Source of the DNA: Dactylosporangium sucinum
GTDB taxonomy: Bacteria; Actinomycetota; Actinomycetes; Mycobacteriales; Micromonosporaceae
Reading direction: 5' to 3'
Length of the DNA stretch: 64,000 nucleotides
Assembly: GCF_014647515.1 (NCBI RefSeq)
Contig: NZ_BMPI01000005.1
Span: 184,673-248,672 of the forward strand
In this document: positions 48,117 through 57,058 of the stretch, piece by piece
Layout of the letters: every line of letters starts with the position of its first letter
Numbering within the stretch: position 1 is the first letter of the stretch
Notes under the pieces: generated by a model
Told to the model about the DNA's origin: nothing
The model's database searches: none
What the model saw: the letters and a program-made list of their open reading frames with translations, nothing else
Made by a program: the position numbers and the translations under genes

Positions 48117-50030
48117 TCACCGCAGCGCGTGGTAGACGGAGTCGAGGACCAGCGGGGCCAGGTTCGGCAGCTTCCCGCCCAGGTTGGGGTCCGTGATGCG
48201 GGTGTCCGGCTTCGCGCCGAGGAACTTGATGAGCGCGTCCCGCTCGGCCGGCTGCATCGGCTGGAACACGAGCCGGTTGCACAGCACGTCGAGGTACGTC
48301 GCCATGGTCGCGGCGGGCTGGGCCACGAGCGTGTCGGCCTTGGGGTTCGACAGGCCCTTCCACTGGCCCTGGACGAACGCCCGGTGGGCGTTCCAGGTCT
48401 CCAGCATGCCCGCCGCCGAGCTCCACGCGGTCGCCACGTCGGGGTAGCCGTCCGGCGGCTCCCAGCCGAGCGGTGGCTGGCCCAGCTTGCGGGTGAAGTT
48501 GTAGAGGTCGTCGAGGGCCTTCTTCATGTCCGGGCCGGGCTGGGTGCCGACGACCCGGGCGGTCGCCACGAAGTTCTCCAGCGGCCGGCGGGTCTTGAGG
48601 CCGGACGCGATCCAGAACTCCAGCGAGCGGAACAGCACCTTGAGCACCGGGATGATCGCCGTGCCGCTCTCCTGGTACGTCTTGGCGAGCCGGTCGACGA
48701 GGGCCTGCGGCGGCGTGTCGCACACGAACCGGACGGCGAGCTTGCGGGCGATGTAGCGCGCGGTCGACGGATGGCTCGCCAGGTACAGCAGGTAGGCGTC
48801 ACCGACGGCGAGGCCGTCCTTGGCCGACTTGTTGGCGTGCTGGAACCCGAGGACCTTGACGGCACCCGTCCAGTGCTTGCCCTGCTCGTACCGGAACGTG
48901 CCGTCCCGCGCGGCCGTCCTGCCGGTCATGAGGTACGCCGAGTTGCGGACGTCCTTCTCGTTGTAGCCGCCGTCGATCCCGACGGTATGCAGCTCCAGCA
49001 GCTCGCGGCCGTAGTTCTCGTTGACGTTGCGTTTGTCCGACGACGTGTTGTCGAGGTACCGCATCATCGCCGGATCCCGCGCGGACGCGATGAGCATGTC
49101 GGAGAACTTGCCGAGCGCGTGCTTGCGGATCACGGTGACGTCGTAGGGCACCCGGGTGTCCCAGCCGCCGTCGAACGGGCTGGTGATGTTGAGGTGGTTG
49201 TTCCAGAAGTCGACCATGACCTCGAACAGCTGGCGGGAGCTCCAGACCTGCCGGGCGATCGCCGCGCGGCACAGCTCCTGCATCGCCTGGCCGTCGTTCT
49301 CCTTGACCGTCGTGCGGATCTGCTGGGTCGTCATGGTGACCGTCGGTGTCGTCTTGAGCACCGCGTCGCCCACCGGGTCGGGCAGGTTGGCCGGGTCGAG
49401 CTGCTGGTCGAGCCACGCGTCGATGCCGGCCTGCTTCACGGCCGCCACGTCGGCCAGCGTCGGCCCGAACGTGCAGCGGCGCAGCAGGTGCAGCACCGGG
49501 TCGCGGTTCAGCGGCGACGGGAACCGGGGCGTGGCCCGCATGGCGGCGACCGCGGCGGCCGAGGGCGTGTCGGCGAGGCCGGCCGCGCCGAGGTCGTTGA
49601 GGTCGCCCTGGCCGCTGGTGTAGCTGGAGTCGCGGTTGGAGAACGAGCCGGCGTCGCGCGGCGAGATGTTGCCGCCGCCCTCGCCGGTCTTGACGAACTC
49701 CTCGTCCTCGGTGGTCGGCGGGCGGCCGAGCATCGCCGCGGCGCCGGAGCCGAGGCCGCCGAGCGCGACGGCGCCGCCGCCGAGGGCGAGCAGCGCCTGC
49801 CGGCGGTTGCGGGTCAGCTCGTGCAGGGCCGGGCGGCCGGTGCGCAGCCACGCGGGGGCCGGGCCGGTCGCCTTGCGGCGCGGCTCGACGGGCGGCTCCG
49901 GCTCGGGGCGCGGCTCCTGCAGCACCCGTGGCATCGGAAACTCGCCGGTGTAGTCGCTGAAGTACTCGCCCTTGACCTTTTTGGGCACGCCAGCAGACGA
50001 GGGGTCGTCCGAGAAGAGCCGCTCAGGCAC
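48117..50030 (-). CDS. DUF1800 domain protein, Tat-like signal after long N-terminus
   Basis: About 637 residues from GTG 50030 (VPERLFSDDPSS). The DUF1800 hallmarks are HLLRRCTFGPTLADV, a central block VDFWNNHLN, ENYGRELLELHTVGIDGGYN, and CDTPPQALVDRLAKTY. A Tat-like stretch (NRRQALLALGGGAVALGGLG) begins near residue 76, again far from the N-terminus as in its DUF1501 partner. The two are always encoded together in many bacteria. TAGGGT lies 7 nt before the GTG, suggesting a leaderless transcript. Confidence 0.88.
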   Translation of the reverse strand: MPERLFSDDPSSAGVPKKVKGEYFSDYTGEFPMPRVLQEPRPEPEPPVEPRRKATGPAPAWLRTGRPALHELTRNRRQALLALGGGAVALGGLGSGAAAMLGRPPTTEDEEFVKTGEGGGNISPRDAGSFSNRDSSYTSGQGDLNDLGAAGLADTPSAAAVAAMRATPRFPSPLNRDPVLHLLRRCTFGPTLADVAAVKQAGIDAWLDQQLDPANLPDPVGDAVLKTTPTVTMTTQQIRTTVKENDGQAMQELCRAAIARQVWSSRQLFEVMVDFWNNHLNITSPFDGGWDTRVPYDVTVIRKHALGKFSDMLIASARDPAMMRYLDNTSSDKRNVNENYGRELLELHTVGIDGGYNEKDVRNSAYLMTGRTAARDGTFRYEQGKHWTGAVKVLGFQHANKSAKDGLAVGDAYLLYLASHPSTARYIARKLAVRFVCDTPPQALVDRLAKTYQESGTAIIPVLKVLFRSLEFWIASGLKTRRPLENFVATARVVGTQPGPDMKKALDDLYNFTRKLGQPPLGWEPPDGYPDVATAWSSAAGMLETWNAHRAFVQGQWKGLSNPKADTLVAQPAATMATYLDVLCNRLVFQPMQPAERDALIKFLGAKPDTRITDPNLGGKLPNLAPLVLDSVYHALR

Positions 50031-50043
50031 GGACGAAACCCTA
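50031..50043 (-). promoter_or_regulatory. leaderless -10 of the DUF1800/DUF1501 operon
   Basis: On the minus strand TAGGGT (50043-50038) is followed by 7 nt and GTG 50030; no ribosome site is visible. This pattern also supports the chosen start. Confidence 0.5.
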
Positions 50044-50206
50044 GTGAGCGCGGTCCCGGCCCTCAAGCGGGGAAGCACGGGGCCGGTTCAAACTTGTCTT
50101 TGTTCTTGCTTAAGCGCCCCGCATATTACCGTGAAACCCATCAATTCGGACGATTACTTGAAGTTATGTCTTCCGTACGCAGCGCTGCAGGGTGTACGCA
50201 TAGACG

Positions 50207-52303
50207 GTGGAGCAACGCCGCCGCCGGCTCCGGCTCGCCGACCTTCCGGTGGTGGCCAAGCTCGGCCTCATCCTCGTCGTGCCCCTGCTCGGCCTGCTGG
50301 CCCTGACCGGGTACGCGGTGTCCGCCGCCGTGACCGCCGGCCCCGGCGACCTGCGCGCCGTCGCCGCGGTGGCGGCCGAGGCCGGGCACGTCGCCGACGG
50401 CCTGCAGCGGGAGCGGCTCGCCCTGGCCTCGGGTGGGCCCGCCGGCTCGGAGGCCTCCGCCACCGACGCCGCCGTGGAGCGGTTCCGCGGCCGGGTGGCC
50501 CGACTGGACCCGGACGACCCCGCCGGCCCGCCCCTGCGGCGGGTCCTCGACGCGCTGACCGCGCTGCGCGCCACGCCGGTGACGCAGGGTCCCCTCCAGC
50601 CGGTGCTGCTGCAGTACGGTCAGGTCATCGCCGACCTCGCCGCCTTCCAGCAGGCCATCGCCGACCGCCCGGCTCCCGGCGTGGTCCGCTCCGCGATCCG
50701 CGCGGCCGGCTGGCTCGCGGTGGCCCGCGAGGAGCTCGCGCTGGTGCAGGTGAGCGTGGTCCGCGGCGTCACCACCCCGGCCGACCAGCAGCGGCTGATC
50801 GCCCACCGCGGCGCCCAGCTCGACGCGCTGCGCCGCTTCGCGGCCGACGCCCCGGCCGCCTGGCGGGCCGCGCTCGACGCGGTGCCGTCGGCCGAGGAGG
50901 CCGCCGCCGTCGACCGGGCGCTGCTGGGCGGGCCCTCCGACCCCGACTTCCCGCGGCTCGCCCTGGCCCACCTCGACGGGCTGCGGACCGTCAGCGACCT
51001 GGCCGCCGCCGACACGGTGCGGCTGGCCGGCGACGCCCGCGGCGAGCAGCAGCGCACGATCGTCGCCGGGATCGCGCTGGCGCTCGCCGTCGTTGCCGGC
51101 TCGGTCGCCGTCGCGGTCGTCGTCGGCCGCTCCACCGCCCGTGCCCTCCGCGCGCTGCAGGCCGGAGCGATCCGGGTCGCCTACGAGCGGCTCCCGCAGA
51201 CCGTCCGCGCGCTGCAGGAGGCCGACGCGGCCACGGCGCACCAGGTCGCCGCCCAGCAGGCCGCCGCGACCGACGTGCCGGTGGCCGGGCGCGACGAGAT
51301 CGGCCGGGTCGCGGAGGCCTTCAACGCGGTACAGCGGGAGGCCGTGCGAGCCGCCGCCGAGCAGGCCGCCCTGCGCGCCGGCGTGTCGACCGCGTTCGTC
51401 AACCTGGCCCGGCGCGGCCAGCGGCTCGTCGACTCGCTGGTCGAGCGGCTCGACACCGCCGAGCGCGACGAGGCCGACCCGGACCGGCTCGCCCAGCTGT
51501 TCGGCTTCGACCACCTCGCCGCCCGCATCCGCCACGACAACCAGAGCCTGCTGGTGCTCGCCGGGGCCGACCCGTCGCGGGCCCACCGCCGGCCCGTCCC
51601 GGTCTACGACCTGCTGCGGGCCGCGCAGTCGCAGATCCTCGACTACGAGCGGGTGGAGTACGGCCGGGTGGACACCGACGCCGCCCTCGCCCCGGAGGCG
51701 GTGGACGGGACCGTGCACCTGCTCGCCGAGCTCTTCGACAACGCCGCCCGCCACGCGCCGCTCGACGCTCCCGTGCTCGTCGACACCCGGCGCGCGGGGG
51801 ACGGGCTGATCATCGAGGTCGCCGACCTCGGGCCCGGCCTCGCCGCCGACCGGCTGGCCGACCTCAACCGCCGCCTGGCCGAGCCGCCGCCGCTCGACGT
51901 CGCCGACTCGCGCCACATGGGCCTCGCCGTGGTCGCCCGGCTCGCGGCCCGCCACGGCGTCGACGTCCAGCTGCAGCCGGCCGGGTCGGGCACCGGCCTG
52001 GTCGCCGTCGTGCGCATCCCGGCCGGGCTGGTGCGGGCGGCCGAGCCGGTGGCGGTCGCGCCGGCCGTGGCGGGGCAGCGGCAGGTGCGGCCCCGGCTGC
52101 TGGAGCGCAGCCCGGCGCTGCCCGGGGGCGAGCCCGTCGACGTGCCCGCGCCGCGCAACGGCACGACGGTGGTTCCGGTGGTACCGGGGCCGAGAGTCCA
52201 GGCGGACGGCCCGACGGTCGAGGCCGAGTCCGCCCGCATCATCTCGAAGAAACCGACAAACACCGCGAAATCCGTCACCACGGAAGGACACTCGACGTCA
52301 TGA
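50207..52303 (+). CDS. second CvnA-type sensor ATPase
   Basis: The 698-residue protein starts at GTG 50207. TM1 (about 18-44) is followed by a helical NIT-like sensor (AGHVADGLQRERLALASGGP), TM2 (about 285-305), a HAMP-like linker with VAGRDEIGRVAEAFNAVQRE, a dimerisation helix with LFGFDHLAARIRHDNQSLLV, and a GHKL ATPase (ELFDNAARHAPLDAPV; DLGPGLAADRLADL; HMGLAVVARLAARHGV). It is about 220 residues shorter than the protein at 18732, mostly in sensor and tail. It is coupled to a roadblock gene but not followed by cvnC or cvnD. Confidence 0.88.
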   Translation: MEQRRRRLRLADLPVVAKLGLILVVPLLGLLALTGYAVSAAVTAGPGDLRAVAAVAAEAGHVADGLQRERLALASGGPAGSEASATDAAVERFRGRVARLDPDDPAGPPLRRVLDALTALRATPVTQGPLQPVLLQYGQVIADLAAFQQAIADRPAPGVVRSAIRAAGWLAVAREELALVQVSVVRGVTTPADQQRLIAHRGAQLDALRRFAADAPAAWRAALDAVPSAEEAAAVDRALLGGPSDPDFPRLALAHLDGLRTVSDLAAADTVRLAGDARGEQQRTIVAGIALALAVVAGSVAVAVVVGRSTARALRALQAGAIRVAYERLPQTVRALQEADAATAHQVAAQQAAATDVPVAGRDEIGRVAEAFNAVQREAVRAAAEQAALRAGVSTAFVNLARRGQRLVDSLVERLDTAERDEADPDRLAQLFGFDHLAARIRHDNQSLLVLAGADPSRAHRRPVPVYDLLRAAQSQILDYERVEYGRVDTDAALAPEAVDGTVHLLAELFDNAARHAPLDAPVLVDTRRAGDGLIIEVADLGPGLAADRLADLNRRLAEPPPLDVADSRHMGLAVVARLAARHGVDVQLQPAGSGTGLVAVVRIPAGLVRAAEPVAVAPAVAGQRQVRPRLLERSPALPGGEPVDVPAPRNGTTVVPVVPGPRVQADGPTVEAESARIISKKPTNTAKSVTTEGHSTS

Positions 52304-52692
52304 CCTCCACCACGGGGCTGAACCGCCTGCTGAGCGGCTTCACCTCTCGGGTCGAAGGCGTGCGGCACACGGTCGCCGTCTCCGGCGACGGCCTGCTCGT
52401 CGCCGCGTCCGAGGAGCTGCCGCCCGAGCGGGCCGACCAGCTCGCCGCGATGGTGGCCGGCGCGGTGTCGCTGGCGCACGGCGTCTCGGGCTGCACCGGG
52501 GCCGGCCCGGTGGTGCGCACGATCGTGGAGATGGGGCGCAGCCTGCTGTTCGTGACGGCGCTCGGCGAGGGGGACTCGCTCGCCAGCCTGGCGACGATGG
52601 TCCAGCCGGGCTGTGACGTGGGGGCGGTCGCCTTCGAGATGGCCGGGCTGGCGGAGCAGGTGGGCGACGCGCTCACGCCCTCCTTGCGTTAG
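52300..52692 (+). CDS. roadblock/LC7 protein (CvnB-like)
   Basis: The 130-residue protein starts at ATG 52300, overlapping the sensor stop (ATGA). LNRLLSGFTSRVEGVRHTVA, VSGDGLLVAASEELPPERAD and MAGLAEQVGDALTPSLR are diagnostic. It presumably regulates a GTPase encoded elsewhere, since no cvnD follows. Its last 20 bp overlap the end of the convergent yihY gene. Confidence 0.92.
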   Translation: MTSTTGLNRLLSGFTSRVEGVRHTVAVSGDGLLVAASEELPPERADQLAAMVAGAVSLAHGVSGCTGAGPVVRTIVEMGRSLLFVTALGEGDSLASLATMVQPGCDVGAVAFEMAGLAEQVGDALTPSLR

Positions 52693-53740
52693 CTCCGTCG
52701 TCTTCCTCGGCGGGGTCGTTGTCGTCGGCGTCGTTGTCGGTCTGGCCGTCGTGTTTCCGCTTGTCGCCGGTGATGCCGTGGTGCGCGTCCTCCTTGACCT
52801 TGCTGGAGTCGCGCAGCGGCATGTACGGCTCCTCGTCCTCGGACGCTCCCGCCTCGATGGCCCGCCCGCGCTCCAGCTCGGCGTCGAACTCGGCGCCCAG
52901 CAGGATCGCGATGTTCGAGATCCACAGCCAGACCAGGAACGCGATGATGCCGCCCAGCGTGCCGTACGTCTTGTTGTAGGAGGAGAAGTTCGACACGTAG
53001 ATCGCGAAGCCGCCCGACGCCAGCAGCCAGATGAACACGGCCAGCGCCCCGCCGGGGGTGATCCACCGGAAGCCGGTCTGCCGTGCGTTGGGGGAGGCCC
53101 AGTACAGCAGGGCCAGGATCAGCATCACCACGAGCAGCAGCACCGGCCACTTGACGATGTCGAAGATCTGCACCGCCTGTTTCGACAGACCGATCCAGCC
53201 GCCGGCCTGCTGGGCGAACCGGCCGGTGAAGACGATGCTCAGCGCGGCGACCGAGATGAGCGCGCCGACCGCGATCGTGATGCCGAGCCGCAGCGGCAGC
53301 AGCTTCCAGATCGGGCGGCCCTCCGGCACGTCGTAGATGGCGTTGGAGGCCCGCATGAACGCCCCGACGTACCCGGACGCCGTCCACAGGGCGCCCAGCA
53401 GACCGACGATGGCCAGGACGCCGGCCGAGCCCGAGCCCTGCTTCAGCTCGTCGACGGCGCCGCTCACCGGGCCGGCGATGGAGGCCGGGAACAGGTGCTG
53501 GGTGTTCTTCAGTACCGCATCCTGGGTGGTGTCGGTGAGCAGCATGCCGGACACCGAGAGCAGGACCAGGATCCCCGGGAAGATCGACAGCACGCCGTAG
53601 TAGGTGAGCGCCGCCGCCCAGTCGGTGAGATTGTCGTTGTTGAACTCCTTGACGGTGCGCTTCAGCACGTCGATCCAGGAGCGTTTGGTCAGCTCGGCCG
53701 GCTTGTCGGGCGCGCCGTCGAGCTCGTGGTCCGCCATCAT
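52673..53740 (-). CDS. yihY: YihY/BrkB family inner-membrane protein
   Basis: About 355 residues from ATG 53740, placed behind GAGGTGG. Six membrane segments of the YihY/virulence-factor-BrkB family are visible: DNLTDWAAALTYYGVLSIFP, GLLGALWTASGYVGAFMRAS, TPGGALAVFIWLLASGGFAI and LWISNIAILLGAEFDAELER. The C-terminal 50 residues are strongly acidic. The family was once called ribonuclease BN; that activity is not supported, and the function remains unclear. Confidence 0.92.
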   Translation of the reverse strand: MMADHELDGAPDKPAELTKRSWIDVLKRTVKEFNNDNLTDWAAALTYYGVLSIFPGILVLLSVSGMLLTDTTQDAVLKNTQHLFPASIAGPVSGAVDELKQGSGSAGVLAIVGLLGALWTASGYVGAFMRASNAIYDVPEGRPIWKLLPLRLGITIAVGALISVAALSIVFTGRFAQQAGGWIGLSKQAVQIFDIVKWPVLLLVVMLILALLYWASPNARQTGFRWITPGGALAVFIWLLASGGFAIYVSNFSSYNKTYGTLGGIIAFLVWLWISNIAILLGAEFDAELERGRAIEAGASEDEEPYMPLRDSSKVKEDAHHGITGDKRKHDGQTDNDADDNDPAEEDDGANARRA

Positions 53741-53798
53741 CACGCCACCTCGTCCGCCGGGGGTCGGTACGCTCCCTATGCCCGGTGGCTGTGCCCGC

Positions 53799-54194
53799 TT
53801 AACGTTCCGGTGCGACCCTTCCGGCCCTGATCAGGGCCACCTGCACCATGTCGACCAGTTCGGTGGCGCGGAACGGCTTGGCGATCACGGAGGCGTCCGG
53901 CCCGAGGTCGACGACGGCGGCGTCGAAGTACGGCAGCCCCGACATGTACATGATCAGCGCGTCCGGGCACGTGGCCCGGACCGCCTCGGCGACCTGCGGC
54001 CCCGAGCCGTCGTTGAGCTTGAGGTCGGTGATCGCCAGGTCTATCCCCTTGGGATGCTCGGCGCACAGCCGCTCGGCCCCCGCCAGCCCCGACGCGGTGA
54101 TCACCTCGGCGCCGGCCCGGCTGAGCACCCGGCGCACGATCTCGATCAGGTCCGGCTCGTCGTCGACGACCAGGATGCGCAGGTGCTCCAGCAT
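53799..54194 (-). CDS. single-domain response regulator
   Basis: This 131-residue receiver domain has no output domain. The acidic pair is in ILVVDDEPDL, the phospho-acceptor Asp is in LAITDLKLNDGSG, the conserved Ser/Thr is in MYMSGLPY, and the Lys is in VIAKPFRATEL. It would act through protein-protein contacts in a phosphorelay. No histidine kinase of the classical type adjoins, though the CvnA-like ATPase gene is 1.5 kb away. Confidence 0.92.
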   Translation of the reverse strand: MLEHLRILVVDDEPDLIEIVRRVLSRAGAEVITASGLAGAERLCAEHPKGIDLAITDLKLNDGSGPQVAEAVRATCPDALIMYMSGLPYFDAAVVDLGPDASVIAKPFRATELVDMVQVALIRAGRVAPER

Positions 54195-54384
54195 GTCCCC
54201 ACGATAGGCCGCGAAACGGGCGAGATTCCCTCAAATGACGTCCCCGCGCGGCGAAAGCCGCCGCCACGGGCGGCAACCGGCCCCGGGCGTTGCGGGTGGG
54301 CGTTGCGGGCGGTGGGCGTTGCGGACCCAGCACCCCGCCACCGGCACGCCCGGCCGACGGTCGGACGACCGCGCCCAGCCGCCC

Positions 54385-55062
54385 TCAGCTCGGCTCGTTG
54401 GCCGGGCTCGGCGGCGCGACCCGGGGCGCGGCGGCCGGCCGGATCCGCCGACGGCTGAAGCCCAGGAACGCCACCAGGATGCAGGCCGCCACCAGCGCCG
54501 CCGCCGCGTACGTCCACCAGGCCGGTGGGTCGGAGCGCGGCTCCGGGACCAGGGCGTCGGGCCGCGCGCCCGGGTTGCTGGAGAAGAAGTCGGCCGGAGC
54601 CGCGGCCGGGGCGGTGCTCTCCGTGACATGGCTGGGCGACGGGGTCTTGGCGCCCTTCGACGGCTTCACGCCCGTCGTCACCGTGAAGGAGAGGCTGCCG
54701 TGGCTGGCGCGGTCCAGGGTGCTCGTGGTCGAGTACGACAGCGTGTACCGCCCGGGCGCGCCGTCCGGCACCGACACCGACACCTTCACCGTCTCGTTGC
54801 GGATGGCCGGCGTGCCGAGCTCGATCGCCTGGCCGGCGCTGTCCGTCAGGATGACGTGGGCCTCGACGAGGGTCTCGGTGAACTGCAGCTCCAGCGTCCG
54901 TGGCAGGTGCGCGACGGACGACTCGGCGGACGGGTCGCTGGACACGAGCGAGAGGCGCGGCCCGTATGCGACAGCGGTGCCCGAATAGGCAAGGATGCTG
55001 AGAAAACCGACAATGACGGCGAGCCTCAGCGTCCATCGTCCGTTCTGGAATCGCCCGGTCAT
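54385..55062 (-). CDS. CopC-domain exported membrane protein, copper ligand not conserved
   Basis: The 225-residue protein has a signal peptide (to about residue 32, ending TAVAYG), a CopC-like Ig-fold domain (RLSLVSSDPSAESSVAHLPR, LELQFTETLVEAHVILTDSA, RASHGSLSFTV), a Ser/Pro linker and a C-terminal membrane helix with a basic tail. Classical CopC begins its mature part with His that binds copper; here the position is Tyr-Gly-Pro. Copper binding is therefore doubtful. Unlike many CopC genes, it is not fused or adjacent to CopD. Confidence 0.82.
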   Translation of the reverse strand: MTGRFQNGRWTLRLAVIVGFLSILAYSGTAVAYGPRLSLVSSDPSAESSVAHLPRTLELQFTETLVEAHVILTDSAGQAIELGTPAIRNETVKVSVSVPDGAPGRYTLSYSTTSTLDRASHGSLSFTVTTGVKPSKGAKTPSPSHVTESTAPAAAPADFFSSNPGARPDALVPEPRSDPPAWWTYAAAALVAACILVAFLGFSRRRIRPAAAPRVAPPSPANEPS

Positions 55063-55126
55063 GGGCGGAAACAATAGTGCATTGGCGTACCGGATGTGCG
55101 GAAGCAGGGTGCTAGCGTGCCCATTC

Positions 55127-55957
55127 ATGGGTTCCAGCTGGCGTGAACTGTTGCAAATCGACCGCCCGCCGGCACCCACTCCGGCCAGCCGTCGATTGCG
55201 CCGTCTTATATTGACGACCGCCGTCGTCACTGTGGCGGTCGACATCGTCAACCTGGAGTATTCGGCCGAGGCCGGATTCGGCTTGGCCGTGCGCACGGTC
55301 TGGGCGATCCTGCGCGCCCTGGGCTTTTTGTTCCTGATGCGCGAGCTGCGATTCGGCCGGCTCACCGCCCGGCCCTTCGGCCTCATCCTGACCGTCACCA
55401 CGGTCTTCGCCTCGGCCCGGCTGAGCCAGCCGCGCGCGGGTGACCTCCTGCCGCCGTGGCCGGTGCTGGCCGGCCTGGCCGTCGTCACCGCGCTGTGCGT
55501 GGCCGTGCTGTGGCAGCTGTTCCGCTCGCCCGAGATCGACGCGCACCTGACCCGCCGGGCGCCGCGCCGGCCGGTGCCGCCGTGGGTGCTCACCGCGCGG
55601 GTGGCCGCCCTGTCGTACTCCGCGCTGCTCTTCGTGCCCTGCCTGGTCGCCCTCGGCTCGCTGTTCGACGAGCCGCGCCGCCCGCCGGAGACCGCCGTGC
55701 CGCTGGTCGTCTCGTGGTTCGTGCTCTCGTTCGCGGTCGGCCTGGTCGCCGGGGTCATCAGCTTCGTGACCCTCTTCGGCCATGCCTGGGCGCGGGTACT
55801 GCTGGCACTGATCAGCATCTTCGTGCTGATCGTGCAGCCGGTGCTCTGCTGGCTGCTCCTCGGCGCCGACGGCGTCCTCCGTGACGGCGTCCCGCTCGTG
55901 CTCGCGGCCCTGCTGTGCCTCTACGGCCTGACGAGGTCCCGCTCGGCCCGCGAGTAG
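55127..55957 (+). CDS. multi-pass membrane protein of unknown function
   Basis: The 276-residue protein starts at ATG 55127; TAGCGT lies 8 nt upstream, so it is likely leaderless. After a 25-residue basic N-terminus there are about seven hydrophobic segments ([60 protein letters not shown]). No catalytic or binding motif is visible, and I do not recognise the family. It is divergent from the CopC-like gene (64 bp apart), so the two may share regulation. Confidence 0.7.
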   Translation: MGSSWRELLQIDRPPAPTPASRRLRRLILTTAVVTVAVDIVNLEYSAEAGFGLAVRTVWAILRALGFLFLMRELRFGRLTARPFGLILTVTTVFASARLSQPRAGDLLPPWPVLAGLAVVTALCVAVLWQLFRSPEIDAHLTRRAPRRPVPPWVLTARVAALSYSALLFVPCLVALGSLFDEPRRPPETAVPLVVSWFVLSFAVGLVAGVISFVTLFGHAWARVLLALISIFVLIVQPVLCWLLLGADGVLRDGVPLVLAALLCLYGLTRSRSARE

Positions 55958-55985
55958 CGGCCGCTCGAAGGGGCAGTATCGGGGC

Positions 55986-56960
55986 ATGCCACAGCGAAAC
56001 CTCGGCTCACTGACCGTCTCCGCCCTCGGCCTCGGCTGCATGGGCATGAGCGAGTTCTACGGCCCGGGTGACGACGCGGAGTCCGTCGCCACCATCCACC
56101 GCGCCATCGACCTGGGCGTCACGTTCCTCGACACCGCCGACGCCTACGGGCCGTTCGAGAACGAGCGGCTCGTCGGGCGGGCCATCGCCGGCCACCGCGA
56201 CGAGGTGGTGCTCGCCACCAAGTTCGGCATCGAGCGCGACGGCGACCGGCGGGGCATCAACGGCCGGCCCGACTACGTGCGCCGGGCCCTCGACGCCTCT
56301 CTGCAGCGGCTCGGCGTCGACTACATCGACCTCTACTACCAGCACCGCGTCGACCCGACCGTGCCGATCGAGGAGACGTGGGGCGCGCTGGCCGAGGCGG
56401 TGACCGCCGGCAAGGTGCTGCACCTCGGCATCTCGGAGGCGTCGCCGGCGACCGTGCGCCGCGCCCACGCCGAGCACCCGGTCACGGCCGGGCAGTATGA
56501 GTACTCGCTCTGGTCACGCGAGCCCGACCAGCAGATCCTGCCCCTGCTCCGGGAGCTGGGCATCGGCCTGGTGGCCTACAGCCCGCTCGGGCGCGGCTTC
56601 CTCACCGGCGAGATCACCAGCCCCGACCAGTTCGCACCGGACGACTTCCGCCGCGGCAACCCGCGCTTCCAGGGCGAGAACTTCACCCGCAACCTCGACC
56701 TGGTGGCCGAGGTGCGCTCGCTCGCCGAGGACCGGGGCGTGACGCCGGCCCAGCTCGCGCTGGCCTGGGTGCTCGCCCAGGGCGCCGACGTGGTGCCGAT
56801 CCCGGGCACCAAGCGCCGCACGTACCTCGAGCAGAACGTCGCCGCCCTCGACGTCGCGCTGACGCCCGACGACCTGGCCGCCCTGGAGAAGCTGGCGATC
56901 GGCACCGACGTCGCCGGCACCCGGTACGCCGAGGCGACGATGAGCCAGCTCGGCAGGTGA
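55986..56960 (+). CDS. aldo/keto reductase
   Basis: The 324-residue TIM-barrel NADPH-dependent reductase has the catalytic tetrad in view: Asp and Tyr in [16 protein letters not shown], Lys in VVLATKFG, and His in [10 protein letters not shown]. The C-terminal [12 protein letters not shown] and the nearby VPIPGT are the cofactor-binding loop. The sequence resembles the YajO/perakine-reductase-like AKR13 group. The substrate is unknown. A strong hairpin follows the stop. Confidence 0.92.
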   Translation: MPQRNLGSLTVSALGLGCMGMSEFYGPGDDAESVATIHRAIDLGVTFLDTADAYGPFENERLVGRAIAGHRDEVVLATKFGIERDGDRRGINGRPDYVRRALDASLQRLGVDYIDLYYQHRVDPTVPIEETWGALAEAVTAGKVLHLGISEASPATVRRAHAEHPVTAGQYEYSLWSREPDQQILPLLRELGIGLVAYSPLGRGFLTGEITSPDQFAPDDFRRGNPRFQGENFTRNLDLVAEVRSLAEDRGVTPAQLALAWVLAQGADVVPIPGTKRRTYLEQNVAALDVALTPDDLAALEKLAIGTDVAGTRYAEATMSQLGR

Positions 56961-56968
56961 CCGGCCGT

Positions 56969-56997
56969 CCCCGGCGGTGCGTCTGGTGCCGCCGGGG
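56969..56997 (+). terminator. terminator of the aldo/keto reductase gene
   Basis: CCCCGGCGG (56969-56977) and CCGCCGGGG (56989-56997) form a perfect 9-bp stem with an 11-nt loop, 8 bp after the stop codon. It separates this gene from the tryptophan leader. Confidence 0.6.
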
Positions 56998-57006
56998 ATT
57001 CCCTTG

Positions 57007-57019
57007 TACTGTGCGTTGT
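57007..57019 (+). promoter_or_regulatory. leaderless -10 for the tryptophan leader transcript
   Basis: TACTGT (57007-57012), 7 nt, then GTG 57020. The transcript should begin at or next to the leader-peptide start codon. Confidence 0.55.
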
Positions 57020-57058
57020 GTGCACGCGCGACTGAACAGCTGCTGGTGGCCCGCCTGA
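57020..57058 (+). CDS. trpL: tryptophan leader peptide, 12 aa
   Basis: The frame from GTG 57020 reads MHARLNSCWWPA and stops at TGA 57056-57058. Two adjacent Trp codons (57044-57049) lie just before attenuator segment 1, exactly as needed for ribosome stalling when charged tRNA-Trp is scarce. Tandem Trp codons are rare by chance, and the peptide is followed by a full set of competing hairpins and an anthranilate synthase gene. An earlier in-frame GTG at 57011 would add three residues, but the -10 position favours 57020. Confidence 0.85.
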   Translation: MHARLNSCWWPA

